From Pseudomonadota bacterium (GTDB taxonomy: Bacteria; Myxococcota_A; UBA796; UBA9615): a stretch of 64,000 nt of DNA. Positions within the stretch are counted from its first letter, which is position 1; each line of letters starts with the position of its first letter. Both the position numbers and the translations under genes were made by a program. The stretch spans positions 1-64,000 of the forward strand of contig JAAESI010000216.1 of NCBI GenBank assembly GCA_024229515.1, read 5' to 3'. Positions 53,600-62,628 of this stretch are shown piece by piece. The notes under the pieces were generated by a model, which saw only the letters and a program-made list of their open reading frames with translations, was not told the DNA's origin and made no database searches.

Positions 53600-54538
53600 A
53601 TGCTCCCCCACGCCGCCGCGATCCTCTCTGCCCTCGTCCTGATCGCCGTGCTGGCGTTCCTCCCCAATCCGCTGATCCTGCGCGTCGCCGTGATCGGCGT
53701 GGTGCTGGCGGGGGCGGTGGTGTCGGTCCAGGATCTGCGCCGCGGCGGGATGGTGTTGGGGGCCGCGTTCGTCGCGACGTTCCTGCTCTGGGGGCTCCTC
53801 CGCCCGAGCCTGGACCGGGCCTGGGATCCCACGCAGGCGGTGCTCGCCCGAGCCTCCGTCGACGAGACCGGCGTGACGTTCACGAAGGTGCGGTCGCTGC
53901 GCTGGCGGTCGGACGGGTTCACCGAGGGGTACACGACCCGGCGCTGCGACTTTGACGATCTGCAGGGCATGGACTTCATCGTCAGCAAGTTCGTGGGCAG
54001 CGACGCGATGGCGCACACGATGGTGAGCCTGAACTGCGGTGGGGAGCGGCTGATCGTGTCGCCGGAGATCCGCCGCCGCGACGGCCAGACCTACTCGATC
54101 TTCCGCGGCGTGATGCGGCACTACGAGCTGATGTACGTGGTCGCCGACGAGCGCGACGCGATCCACCTGCGCACCCACGTGCGGGGGGAGGAGATGTTCA
54201 TCTTCCCCACGAAGACGACCCCCGAACAGCTCAAGGGGCTGCTGCTGAAGTTCGCCGACCGGGTGGAGTCGTTGGCGACGAGGCCGCGCTTCTACAACAC
54301 GGTGCTGGCCTCTTGCGCGACGACGCTGGCGGAGGACGTGCAGTCGGTCGCGACCGAGGATCTGGGGCTGGACTGGCGGGTGCTCATTCCGGGCTTCTCG
54401 GGGGAGATGGCCCACGAGTTGGGGCTGCTCGAGGGTGAGGGTCTCACCTACGAGGAGCTCGCTCACAAGCACCTCGCGCGGGCCGGCGCCTCCGAGGACG
54501 AGGCCGGGTTCAGCGACGCGGTGCGCGGGATCGACTAG
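53600..54538 (+). CDS. DUF4105 family membrane protein
   Basis: The ATG directly follows the carboxylase stop codon. The 312-residue product has two N-terminal helices (about 5-26, 27-65). A DUF4105 domain follows with RRCDFDDLQGMDFIVSKFVG, DAMAHTMVSLNCGGERLIVS, GVMRHYELMYVVADERDAIH and RPRFYNTVLASCATTLAED. The conserved His, Glu and Cys residues suggest an extracytoplasmic enzyme related to peptidases, but no activity is established. Confidence 0.8.
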   Translation: MLPHAAAILSALVLIAVLAFLPNPLILRVAVIGVVLAGAVVSVQDLRRGGMVLGAAFVATFLLWGLLRPSLDRAWDPTQAVLARASVDETGVTFTKVRSLRWRSDGFTEGYTTRRCDFDDLQGMDFIVSKFVGSDAMAHTMVSLNCGGERLIVSPEIRRRDGQTYSIFRGVMRHYELMYVVADERDAIHLRTHVRGEEMFIFPTKTTPEQLKGLLLKFADRVESLATRPRFYNTVLASCATTLAEDVQSVATEDLGLDWRVLIPGFSGEMAHELGLLEGEGLTYEELAHKHLARAGASEDEAGFSDAVRGID

Positions 54539-54685
54539 CCGTGAGGGCCTCGCGGACGCGGCGGTTCTCCAGCTCGTCGCTGCTGCGGAGTTCGGTGGCC
54601 ACACGTCGGCGCTCTCGTTCGATCGGGTCCACGCCGGCATCGAGCAGCCGCGTGCGCGCCTCATTCAGTCGGGCAAGCTGGTCTG

Positions 54686-55063
54686 ATGCTCAGCCACCTG
54701 TCCCTCGGCGTCGCCGATCTCGCCCGCTCCCAGGCCTTCTACGACGCCGCCCTGGCGCCCCTGGGCTACGAGCGGCTGTGGGCCTACCCCGACGCGCTCG
54801 GCTACGGGCACCCCGGGGGGAACGACAAGCTGGCGCTGTTCGTCCACCCCGACGCGGACGTGCCACTGGCCGCGGGGCCCGGGTTCCACCTCTGCTTCGA
54901 GGCCCCCGACAGCGACGCCGTCGATGGGTTCCACGCCGCCGCGATGGCCTCGGGGGGGAGCGATGAAGGCGCACCGGGACTGCGGCCCCACTACGGGGCG
55001 ACGTACTACGCGGCGTTCGTCCGGGACCCCGACGGGCACAAGCTCGAGGCGAAGCGAGCGTAG
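54686..55063 (+). CDS. VOC-family (glyoxalase/dioxygenase-like) protein
   Basis: A 125-residue single-domain VOC protein: LSHLSLGVADLARSQAFYDAALAPLGY at the start, FHLCFEAPDS in the middle and YYAAFVRDPDGHKLEA at the end. The His (residue 4) and the Glu near residue 122 sit in the usual metal-binding places. This superfamily includes glyoxalases, bleomycin-resistance proteins and isomerases; the substrate is unknown. Confidence 0.85.
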   Translation: MLSHLSLGVADLARSQAFYDAALAPLGYERLWAYPDALGYGHPGGNDKLALFVHPDADVPLAAGPGFHLCFEAPDSDAVDGFHAAAMASGGSDEGAPGLRPHYGATYYAAFVRDPDGHKLEAKRA

Positions 55064-55147
55064 GCGGCGTAGGCGGCGGTCGCGTGGCGGCACGGTGGTG
55101 TCGAGATGCCGTATCTGGACCGCGAGGTGCCGCGTGGCGGTCCGCCC

Positions 55148-56056
55148 CTAGATCTCAATCTCACCCGCGCAGATCGCGCTCAGCCGCTCCGCCGACGCCT
55201 GCGCCTTGTTCACCGCGTAGTTCAACGACAGCGCGTCGTCCGAGCTCAGCCCGGCGCCCTGGATCTCGGTCCACAACGCCAGCATCCGCAGCGTGCGCCC
55301 CGGGGTCTGCTCGATGTTGATCTCGATCGTGAAGCTCTGGTGCAGGTGCTGCGTCTCCGCCTCGTTCGACACCGCATCCGGGTTGAAGCTGAGGATCGCG
55401 TAGTAGGGCATCGCCACTTCGCCCCGCTGGTGCACGCCGTGGCGGAAGTGGAGGAACAGCGGGAAGCCGGGGAGATCGGCGAGTCCGCCCAACTCCGGCG
55501 CGGGGTCCCCCACGTTCGAGGTGATCATCAACGTGCTCGCGAAGGCGCCGCCGTCCCAGTCCTCGGCGAACACGTCCTGGGCCTCGTCGATGGGGGCGTA
55601 GTCGGTGGCGTCCTCGTACGCGTCGCGGTCGGTGTCGAAGGTGCGGTCGTAGGCGTCCCAGTCGTCTGCGAAGACGTTGAACTGGTCGGGTCGCACCAGC
55701 AGCGCTTCGGACTGGGCGACCTCGCAGTCCATGTCCGACAGCGACACGATCCCGGCCGCCGCCTCGATGTCCCGGCCGCTCACCACGGGCAGGTAGCTGA
55801 TGTCGGTGTCCGAGAGATCGCCGACCGTGAAGGCATCGGTGGTGTCCGATGTTGCGCGCTCGCCGACGAGTTCGAACCCCTCGTCGTCGAACCACTCCAT
55901 GAAGCCCTGGAGCCCGGCGTCGAACACGTCGTCGGCCGCGTGGAACTCGCGGATCAGGTACGCCGAGCTGGCGTCCAACCCCTCGGGGGCGGGCGGCGGC
56001 GGCTTGCAGCCGGAAGCCAGCACCACCGCCATCAACATCAAGGTGAATCTGCGCAC
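55148..56056 (-). CDS. Lipoprotein of unknown function
   Basis: A 302-residue product from a GTG start, with a short signal peptide and lipobox MAVVLASGCKPPPPAP. The mature part is acidic and mixed alpha/beta: AAAGIVSLSDMDCEVAQSEA, DGGAFASTLMITSNVGDPAP, FIL-type strands near LFLHFRHGV. No family was recognised. It ends with a helical tail (NKAQASAERLSAICAGE). It is divergent from the metallophosphoesterase lipoprotein across 34 bases. Confidence 0.7.
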   Translation of the reverse strand: MRRFTLMLMAVVLASGCKPPPPAPEGLDASSAYLIREFHAADDVFDAGLQGFMEWFDDEGFELVGERATSDTTDAFTVGDLSDTDISYLPVVSGRDIEAAAGIVSLSDMDCEVAQSEALLVRPDQFNVFADDWDAYDRTFDTDRDAYEDATDYAPIDEAQDVFAEDWDGGAFASTLMITSNVGDPAPELGGLADLPGFPLFLHFRHGVHQRGEVAMPYYAILSFNPDAVSNEAETQHLHQSFTIEINIEQTPGRTLRMLALWTEIQGAGLSSDDALSLNYAVNKAQASAERLSAICAGEIEI

Positions 56057-56090
56057 GCCCGCATCCTGACACGGGGAGTAAGGTCGCCAA

Positions 56091-56999
56091 GTGCTCACGC
56101 GCGACTTCTTCCTCATGGGCCTGCTCGGCGCCTCGCTCGTCCTGGGCGGCTGCTCGGCCGCCGCACCCACCGACGACGACGATGCGACCGGGGACGACGA
56201 CGACGACTTCGTCGACACCTTCCTCGGCGACGGGGTCTCCACCTTCTCCGCCATCGGCGACGTGCCCTACACCGGGGGCCAGGAGGACTGGCTCGAAGAC
56301 TGGCTGGACCAGCACAACGAGGCCAACCTCGCCCCGTGGATGATCCACCTGGGCGACATCAAGCCCCAACTCGCCGCCTGCAACGAACAGGCGTACGCCG
56401 CTGTGGCCACCATCCTCGTCGGCCTCGACGTGCCGATGTTCATCATCCCCGGCGACAACGAGTGGAACGACTGCCCCGACCCCGACCAGGCGTGGGCCCA
56501 CTGGAGCAGCATCTTCATGCGCTTCGAGGAGCGCTGGCCCTACGCGGTCGCCGACGTGCAGCGGCAGGACGTGCGGGAGGAGAACTTCGCGTTCGTGCGC
56601 GATGGCGTGCTGTTCGTCGGCATCAACCTCGTCGGGGGCGCCATCCACGACCAGGACGAATGGGACGGTCGGTTCGCCGACAACCTCGACTGGCTGTCGG
56701 CTCAACTGGACGCCCACGGTGACGACGTCGGCGCCACGGTGCTCCTGGGCCACTCCATGATCCAGCCGGTGACGCTCCCCTTCTTCGACGCCTTCGCCCC
56801 GATCGCGGGCGCCTGGAGCAAGCCGTTCCTCTACCTCCAGGGCGACGGCCACGCCTGGATCGAGGACAACCCCTTCGACGAGGCCCCCAACGTGCTTCGC
56901 ATCCAGGTGGAGGGCGAAGCCGCCCAGCCGGTCCGGTTCGACGTCGATCCCACCGCCGAGACCGTGTTCGCGTACGAGCGGTACCCCTCCGGCGAGTAG
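56091..56999 (+). CDS. Metallophosphoesterase lipoprotein with D4 linker
   Basis: A 302-residue calcineurin-like phosphoesterase exported as a lipoprotein: lipobox SLVLGGCSAAAP, linker DDDDATGDDDDD. The dinuclear metal motifs then follow in order: SAIGDVPY, IHLGDIKPQ, IIPGDNEWNDC, LLGHSMIQP and QGDGHAWIED. The arrangement is that of periplasmic or surface phosphodiesterases. The start is GTG. It ends one base before the GTG that could begin the phosphorylase. Confidence 0.85.
   Translation: MLTRDFFLMGLLGASLVLGGCSAAAPTDDDDATGDDDDDFVDTFLGDGVSTFSAIGDVPYTGGQEDWLEDWLDQHNEANLAPWMIHLGDIKPQLAACNEQAYAAVATILVGLDVPMFIIPGDNEWNDCPDPDQAWAHWSSIFMRFEERWPYAVADVQRQDVREENFAFVRDGVLFVGINLVGGAIHDQDEWDGRFADNLDWLSAQLDAHGDDVGATVLLGHSMIQPVTLPFFDAFAPIAGAWSKPFLYLQGDGHAWIEDNPFDEAPNVLRIQVEGEAAQPVRFDVDPTAETVFAYERYPSGE
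56171..56210 (+). repeat. GACGACGACGAT repeats coding the D4 linker
   Basis: Two runs of GAC codons, separated by GCGACCGGG, encode DDDDATGDDDDD after the lipidated Cys of the metallophosphoesterase. Confidence 0.7.
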
Positions 57000-57018
57000 T
57001 GACTCTGGACCGAGTCAC
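56999..57018. promoter_or_regulatory. Palindrome GTGACTC-TGGACC-GAGTCAC before glgP
   Basis: A perfect 7-bp inverted repeat around a 6-base loop overlaps the stop of the metallophosphoesterase gene and precedes the likely glgP start by 22 bases. It could be an operator, or an RNA hairpin controlling translation. Its presence is one reason to prefer the downstream GTG at 57041 as the start. Confidence 0.45.
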
Positions 57019-57040
57019 GTCCCGCTGGTACGTTCCGGCG

Positions 57041-59083
57041 GTGACTCCTCTCCCCCAACTCGATCGCCTGCTCTCCAACCTGTGGTGGACCTGGGACGCC
57101 GACGCCCGGCGCCTCGTGGAGTCCATCGACCCCTCCTCCTGGCGTGCCTGCAAGGGCATGGTCGGCGACTTCCTCGCCCGGGTCAGCCGCGAGCGCTGGC
57201 GTCGCCTGCGCGATCACGTCGACTTCAACCGCGGCCTCGATGAGACGCTCGAGCGGCTCGACGCCTACGTCGGCGCGCAGGACACCTGGTGGAACGAGCA
57301 CCACGCCGACGCCCTGCCCGGCGGCATCGCCTACTTCTCGATGGAGTTCGGCCTCCACGAGGGGCTCCCCATCTACTCCGGCGGCCTGGGCGTGCTCGCG
57401 GGCGATCACCTCAAGTCGGCGTCGGACCTGGGGCTCCCGTTCGTCGCCGTCGGCCTCTTCTACCGGGAGGGCTACTTCCACCAGAGCGTCGACGAGACCG
57501 GCCGCCAGCACGAGGTCTACACCGCGCGCACCCCCGCGGACGTCGGCTTGCAGCGCGCCCTCGGCGCCGGCGGGCAGCCCCTCGAGGTCTTCGTTCCCCT
57601 GTACGACCGCTACGTGCGGTGTGAGGTGTGGAAGGCCAACGTCGGCCGCATCCCGCTGTACCTGCTGGACACCGACGTCGCCGGCAACCGGGACGAGGAC
57701 CGCTGGCTCACCAAGCGGCTGTACGGGGGCGACCCCCACAACCGGATCGGCCAGGAGATGCTGCTCGGTGTCGGCGGTCTGCGCACCCTCCGCGGGGTCG
57801 GCTGCCAGCCCGACGTCATGCACCTCAACGAAGGCCACACCGCGTTCGTCGTGCTGGAGCGGCTGCGCGAAGAGTTGGCCGCCGGGAGCACCCGGGACGA
57901 GGCCTGGGCCGAGGTCCGCCGCAGCACCGTCTTCACCACCCACACGCCCGTGCCCGCCGGCCACGATCGCTTCTGGTACGAGCTCGTCGACAACGCTCTG
58001 GGCCGCTTCGTCCACCAGATCGGCCTGTACCCGGGCGAGGTCATGGACCTGGGCCGCGTGCAGCCCGGCCACGACGAGGAGCACCTCTGCATGACGGTGC
58101 TCGCGCTCAAGGGGAGCCGCGCCGCCAACGGCGTCTCCCACAAGCACGGTGAGGTCAGCCGCGACATGTGGCGGGAGCTGGACGGCACCGGCACGCCGAC
58201 CATCGGCCACATCACCAACGGCGTGCACGCCCCCTCCTGGGTCGGCCCGTCGATGCAGGACCTGCTCGACCGCCACCTCGGCCCCGCGTGGCGACGCGAG
58301 CTGCCCGACGGCCGCCTCTTCGGCCGCGTCTTCGACATCCCCGGCCGCGACGTGTGGGAGGCCCACAACGAGCAGAAGCGCCGCCTCGTCGAGTTCGTCG
58401 CCACCCGCACTGGCGAGCGCATCCCCGCGGACGCCCTCGTCATCGGCTTCGCCCGCCGCTTCGCTACCTACAAGCGCGGCGACATGGTGTTGTCCCATCC
58501 GGAGCGGCTGGCCGAGCTGATGGGCGATCCCGAGCGCCCGGTGGTCCTGCTGTACGCCGGCAAGGCGCACCCCCGCGACGAGCACGGCAAGTCGATCATC
58601 CGCAACGTCGTCAACGCCGCCGGCCGCCACGATCTGCACGGCCACGTGCTCTTCATCGAGGACTACGACATCGGCGTCGGCCGCGCGCTGGTGCAGGGGG
58701 TCGACCTCTGGCTCAACAACCCCCGCCGTCCGCTGGAAGCGAGCGGGACCTCGGGCCAGAAGGTGTCCATGAACGGCGGGCTCAACTGCTCGACGCTGGA
58801 CGGCTGGTGGATCGAAGGCTTCGCCCAGGAGCCCCGCGCGGGCTGGGCGGTGGGAAGCCCCGAGCCGTCCGAGGACGTCGCCAGGGGGGACGCCGAGGAC
58901 ACCGATGCGCTCTACAAGACGCTGATCGAGGAGGTCGTCCCGACCTTCTGGCGGCGGGACGGCGACGGCCTGCCGTCCGAGTGGGTGGAGCGCATGACCG
59001 CCGCCATCGCGGTCTGCCTGCCGGCCTTCAACACCGACCGCATGGTCGCCGACTACGTCACGGCCGCGTACCTGGCGCGCTGA
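57041..59083 (+). CDS. glgP: Alpha-glucan (glycogen/maltodextrin) phosphorylase
   Basis: This 680-residue enzyme releases glucose-1-phosphate from alpha-1,4-glucans using PLP. An N-terminal segment (RLLSNLWWTWDADARRLVES) matches the DUF3417 part of the short bacterial alpha-glucan phosphorylases. It contains YFSMEFGLHEGLPIYSGGLG, HLNEGHTAFVVLERL, TTHTPVPAGHDRF, ARRFATYKRGDM and the PLP-site region EASGTSGQKVSMNGGLN. The start at 57041 (GTG) places the conserved N-terminus correctly; an in-frame GTG at 56999 would add 14 residues inside the palindrome. No other glycogen genes are next to it. Confidence 0.92.
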   Translation: MTPLPQLDRLLSNLWWTWDADARRLVESIDPSSWRACKGMVGDFLARVSRERWRRLRDHVDFNRGLDETLERLDAYVGAQDTWWNEHHADALPGGIAYFSMEFGLHEGLPIYSGGLGVLAGDHLKSASDLGLPFVAVGLFYREGYFHQSVDETGRQHEVYTARTPADVGLQRALGAGGQPLEVFVPLYDRYVRCEVWKANVGRIPLYLLDTDVAGNRDEDRWLTKRLYGGDPHNRIGQEMLLGVGGLRTLRGVGCQPDVMHLNEGHTAFVVLERLREELAAGSTRDEAWAEVRRSTVFTTHTPVPAGHDRFWYELVDNALGRFVHQIGLYPGEVMDLGRVQPGHDEEHLCMTVLALKGSRAANGVSHKHGEVSRDMWRELDGTGTPTIGHITNGVHAPSWVGPSMQDLLDRHLGPAWRRELPDGRLFGRVFDIPGRDVWEAHNEQKRRLVEFVATRTGERIPADALVIGFARRFATYKRGDMVLSHPERLAELMGDPERPVVLLYAGKAHPRDEHGKSIIRNVVNAAGRHDLHGHVLFIEDYDIGVGRALVQGVDLWLNNPRRPLEASGTSGQKVSMNGGLNCSTLDGWWIEGFAQEPRAGWAVGSPEPSEDVARGDAEDTDALYKTLIEEVVPTFWRRDGDGLPSEWVERMTAAIAVCLPAFNTDRMVADYVTAAYLAR

Positions 59084-59086
59084 CCG

Positions 59087-60790
59087 CTACTCGGCGGTGT
59101 CGTCCGGGGTGCCGGTCGCGTCCAGCTGCACCATCTCCTGGGACTCGCCCACGTCGGGCACGGTCTCTTCCTTGGTCGTGTCCCCGTCGCCCTCGCCGGG
59201 CTCCAGGACGGAGACCACGTTCCGGCCCCCCTCCTTGGACACGTACAGCGCCTCGTCCGCCCGCTTGAGCACCGTCTCGGCGGTGTCGTTGGGGCCGAGG
59301 GACGTAGCGCCGAACGACATCGTGACCTTGAGCTTGCGGCCGCCGCCGACGTCCGTGTCGAGGTCCTCGATCGCCTGCCGGCAGCGATCCGACGCGACCC
59401 GGGTGCCTTCCAGATCCGTCGCCGGCATGACGAGCAGGAACTCCTCACCGCCGTACCGCCCGACGATGTCCACGTCGATGCGGAGGCCGTTCTTCAGCTC
59501 CTGCGCCACCGCGATGATGATCGCGTCGCCCGCGGGGTGACCCCAGGTGTCGTTCACCGCCTTGAAGTGGTCGATGTCGCACATCACGATGCCGAGCTCG
59601 TGCCCGTACCGGCGGGCCTTCTTGATCTCCTCGTTCATGCGGTGCATCGCGAAGCGCCGGATGAACAGACCGGTCAGGCCGTCGGTGATCGCGGCCTCGT
59701 ACAGGCGGGCGCGGCCGATGGCGACCGCGGCCTGATCGGCGAGGGCGGTGAGGATCTCCTCGTCCTCGTTCTCGAAGGTGCCGTTGTTGTTCTTGTTGGT
59801 GATGTTGATGACGCCGATCGGCTCGTCGTCAGCGATCAGCGGCACGCACAGCAGCGACCGGGCGTGGTTCCCCTCGGTCGCCTTGAAGTTGCCGTCGTCG
59901 TCGGTGTTGTTCACCCGGTGGGCGACGCCCGTGTCGAACACCTGGCCGGCGACGCCTTCGCCGCGCTTGAACGTGTTGCACTTGATTTCGCCGTCGTTGA
60001 TCTTCTTCTCGACCTCCTTGTTGGGGAGGCGGACCACGCGGATGGCGAGCTCTTCGGTGTTCTCGTCGAAGAGCATCAAGCTGCCCTTTTCAGCATCGAC
60101 GGCCTCGATCGCGCGGTCGATGATCATGCCCAGCAGGGTCGTCAGGTTCTGCACCGCGGACAGCGCCCGCGTGACGTCGAACAGCAGCGACAAGTGGTGC
60201 AGGCTCCGGTCCAGGTCCTTCCGCGCCAGCTCGATGCTCCGGTAGAGCACCGCGGTGTGGATCGCGAGGGCCGCGCGCGAGGCCAGCCGGTTGAGGAATT
60301 GGTACTGACTGGCCGAGACCGCCTTCCCATCGCGGTCCGGGCTCATCGACAGCACGCCGACCACGGCGCCCGGCATCACCAGCGGGATCCAGAGCTGGCC
60401 TTCCAGCCGCTCGAGCTCGTGCTTGGCGAAGATCTCGTCGAACCGGGGACGACCCTCGAGGTCGACCACCGAGAACGGCTCACCGGCCTTGATGAGGCTC
60501 CAGAGGATCCCCTGGTCGGCGGGGAAGCTCAGGTCGCAGGTCTCCTCCGGGAGCCCTTGCACGGCCTCGACCGAGACCATGTGCCCTTCTTCGTCGTTCA
60601 GCAGAACGGCCAACTGATCGGCCCGCACGCGCTCACGCACCATGGTCATCAGGAGGTTGCAGAGGTTGAAGACGTCGAGCTCGCCCTGGAGGGCTTCACC
60701 GGCCTTCAGCAGCGACTCCAGCTCGAAGAGCCGGCGGTCCAGTTGGGCGTTGAGGGCGGTGGCGTCGTGGGTCTGGCTAGAGTTAGACAC
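59087..60790 (-). CDS. Tandem-GAF diguanylate cyclase (GGDEF)
   Basis: A 567-residue cytoplasmic protein: an N-terminal helix, GAF-like domain 1 (about 45-185), GAF domain 2 (about 205-365; NHARSLLCVPLIADDEPIGV) and a GGDEF domain (about 370-530). The active-site loop is GRYGGEEFLLV (GGEEF), and the substrate residues DGLTGLFIRRF and CDIDHFKAVNDTWGH are present, so it should make cyclic-di-GMP. The product-inhibition RxxD site is not in its usual place (RIDVD). The C-terminus is acidic. The start is GTG. It is the only clearly active-type c-di-GMP synthase in the window. Confidence 0.9.
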   Translation of the reverse strand: MSNSSQTHDATALNAQLDRRLFELESLLKAGEALQGELDVFNLCNLLMTMVRERVRADQLAVLLNDEEGHMVSVEAVQGLPEETCDLSFPADQGILWSLIKAGEPFSVVDLEGRPRFDEIFAKHELERLEGQLWIPLVMPGAVVGVLSMSPDRDGKAVSASQYQFLNRLASRAALAIHTAVLYRSIELARKDLDRSLHHLSLLFDVTRALSAVQNLTTLLGMIIDRAIEAVDAEKGSLMLFDENTEELAIRVVRLPNKEVEKKINDGEIKCNTFKRGEGVAGQVFDTGVAHRVNNTDDDGNFKATEGNHARSLLCVPLIADDEPIGVINITNKNNNGTFENEDEEILTALADQAAVAIGRARLYEAAITDGLTGLFIRRFAMHRMNEEIKKARRYGHELGIVMCDIDHFKAVNDTWGHPAGDAIIIAVAQELKNGLRIDVDIVGRYGGEEFLLVMPATDLEGTRVASDRCRQAIEDLDTDVGGGRKLKVTMSFGATSLGPNDTAETVLKRADEALYVSKEGGRNVVSVLEPGEGDGDTTKEETVPDVGESQEMVQLDATGTPDDTAE

Positions 60791-60799
60791 CCCCCAAGT

Positions 60800-61738
60800 C
60801 TATCGGCCCGGCGTCGGCAGGGCACGGCGGCCCAGGATTTCCACGTCGCGACTGATGAGGTCGTTGGCCGCCAGTTCGATGCCCTTGCTGAAGCCGCCCG
60901 CGGGTCCGACCGCGACGACGATCTCGCTTCGGGTCGTGGTCGGCAGCGGCACGCTGTCCAGATCGTCCCAGCCGACGATGCCCATCACCTGGTACGGACC
61001 GCCCACGGGGCCCGCGAGCAGGTACGTGTTGCCCTGCTGCAGCTGATCGACGGCGCCCTCGGACAGCCCCACGTGGTGCTGGCGGTGGGCGCGGCTGAGG
61101 ATCAAACCGTCCGATGCGGTGGCGATGGTGAGCCCCTGCGAGGCCGAGGAGGGGGCGGAAGCGCGGCCCGCGGCGAATCCGATCGCGAGGGTCACGCCGA
61201 GCAGCAGCGCCGCCGCGGCCATCCACTGCGGGGTCGCGCGCGGCGGCTGCCAGGAGTGACCGGAGGGGGCCGGAGCGGGGGGAGCGGGGGGAGCGGGGGG
61301 AGCGGGGGTGTCGGAGGTCGAGTCATCGAGCAGGCCCATGGCGCGGGCGCGCGCCATCTCGCGATCGACGCGAAGGCGGCCCGTGGTCAGCGCCGCGAAC
61401 TGTTCGCCGTACTCCTCGGCGATGCTGTCGGCGAGCGCGTCGGCGATGTCGTCGGGGATCTCGTCGGGGTCGAGCGAGTCCAGGGACACGGGGTACTCAC
61501 CGCTGGAGGCTCGAACCGACGTGCGGGCGGCGGCGAGCACCCGGTCGTCGACGTCGGAAGCCGGCTCACCCTCCAACTCCGTGCGCATGCTGCGGAGATC
61601 GCGGGCGGTGGCGTTCCGAGCGCGAAGCTCTTCGGCGCAGGCGGCGCATCCCCTCAGATGCGTCATGACGGCCGCTGGAGGCTCTTGCCGTGCCACCGAC
61701 TCCCAGATCCAGTCCTGTGCCTGTTCGCAGTTCATCAT
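60800..61738 (-). CDS. Anti-sigma factor with zinc-finger-like N-terminus
   Basis: A 312-residue membrane protein. A ZAS-like zinc-binding N-terminus (HLRGCAACAEELRARN) is followed by an acidic helical region, a Pro-rich linker coded by a 9-bp repeat, one membrane helix (MAAAALLLGVTLAIGFAAGRA), and an outer domain of about 110 residues (GLILSRAHRQHHVGLSEGA...). It overlaps the upstream sigma gene at ATGA and should hold it at the membrane. The stop lies just past the GTG of the diguanylate cyclase. Confidence 0.85.
   Translation of the reverse strand: MMNCEQAQDWIWESVARQEPPAAVMTHLRGCAACAEELRARNATARDLRSMRTELEGEPASDVDDRVLAAARTSVRASSGEYPVSLDSLDPDEIPDDIADALADSIAEEYGEQFAALTTGRLRVDREMARARAMGLLDDSTSDTPAPPAPPAPPAPAPSGHSWQPPRATPQWMAAAALLLGVTLAIGFAAGRASAPSSASQGLTIATASDGLILSRAHRQHHVGLSEGAVDQLQQGNTYLLAGPVGGPYQVMGIVGWDDLDSVPLPTTTRSEIVVAVGPAGGFSKGIELAANDLISRDVEILGRRALPTPGR
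61273..61309 (-). repeat. 9-bp tandem repeat coding the PAPPAPP linker
   Basis: Four copies of a GGGGGAGCG-type unit encode the Pro/Ala linker next to the membrane helix of the anti-sigma protein. Confidence 0.65.
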
Positions 61739-62310
61739 TCCTCCACTCGATGTCCCGGTCGAAGGTGGCTCAGCGTCGTCGCCAGCGTCCGGCGGCCCGA
61801 GCGCAGACGGCGCTTCACGGTCGCTTCGGAGCAGGACAGCGCCATCGCCGCCTCCTTGTAGGTCATGCCCTGGCAGTCCACGAGGTAGACCGCGCTCGAT
61901 TCGTCCTGGGGCAGAGCGTCCAACGCGGCCCCCACTTCAGTTCGCGTGTCGAGGCGAGAAGCCGCCTCCTCGGGGTTGGGACCGCCGGACACCAACGTCA
62001 GGGTCAGCGGAATCGCGGCCCGGGCGCGCTTTTCGTTGCTGCGCTCCAGCACGTGCAGCCCACGGTGGTGCACGGCGGTCAGGGCGTACCCGATGAACGA
62101 GCCATTGATCCGACCCCGCCTGGCCTGCACGGCCACTGCCGCCATGGCCTCGACGAGGATGTCTTCGGCCTGCTGGAGATCCCAGCCCATCTTTCTCGCC
62201 ATGCCCCACAGACGCCGACGATGGCGCTTGTACAGCGTGGTGAATGCGTCCTCGTCGCCAGAAGCGTAGAGGTCGAGCAGCTCGTGATCTGTCTGGAGTC
62301 TCGCCAACAT
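61735..62310 (-). CDS. ECF-type RNA polymerase sigma factor
   Basis: A 191-residue ECF sigma with region 2 (DAFTTLYKRHRRRLWGMARK, QQAEDILVEAMAAVAVQARR) and region 4 (DCQGMTYKEAAMALSCSEATVKRRLRSGRR split here for length). It overlaps the anti-sigma gene (ATGA), so they are co-translated. ATG start at 62310. The signal sensed is not known. Confidence 0.88.
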   Translation of the reverse strand: MLARLQTDHELLDLYASGDEDAFTTLYKRHRRRLWGMARKMGWDLQQAEDILVEAMAAVAVQARRGRINGSFIGYALTAVHHRGLHVLERSNEKRARAAIPLTLTLVSGGPNPEEAASRLDTRTEVGAALDALPQDESSAVYLVDCQGMTYKEAAMALSCSEATVKRRLRSGRRTLATTLSHLRPGHRVEE

Positions 62311-62628
62311 GGGGTTCCCCGTTGAGTGTAGGACCGGTGCTCCGGCAAAGCCGGGTCATTCGGTCGTCTGGGCTGTCCTCATGCCTTCGGACGGGGCAGC
62401 CTCAGGATCATTCGAGGGGAAGTGAAAAAACGGCACGACTTCCTCTTCGTCGAGCCTTCTTGTTTCCTGAATGTCGGTCCCGAGGGCCGCTCGGATCTTC
62501 AACGAACGGGACAGAATTCCCAGTTCTGCAGGAGCGCGGGAGGCATCGAATCCCTCCTCGGCAGAGCTTGGGAGGACTTGAGCGCGCTCCCACGCGCGCG
62601 TGGGGAGAAACGTGGTACGAACTTCGGC
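62311..62628. other. 318-base divergent intergenic region between the sigma and GGDEF-like genes
   Basis: No gene or RNA gene is recognised here. It contains a small hairpin CCGGC-AAA-GCCGG at 62342-62354 and one AT-rich spot, AAGTGAAAAAACGG, near 62425. Both flanking genes likely have their promoters in it. Confidence 0.4.

Noticed and set aside
62311-62628. A tRNA or small RNA gene
   Set aside because: No cloverleaf or T-loop motif could be drawn. Only a short hairpin is visible.
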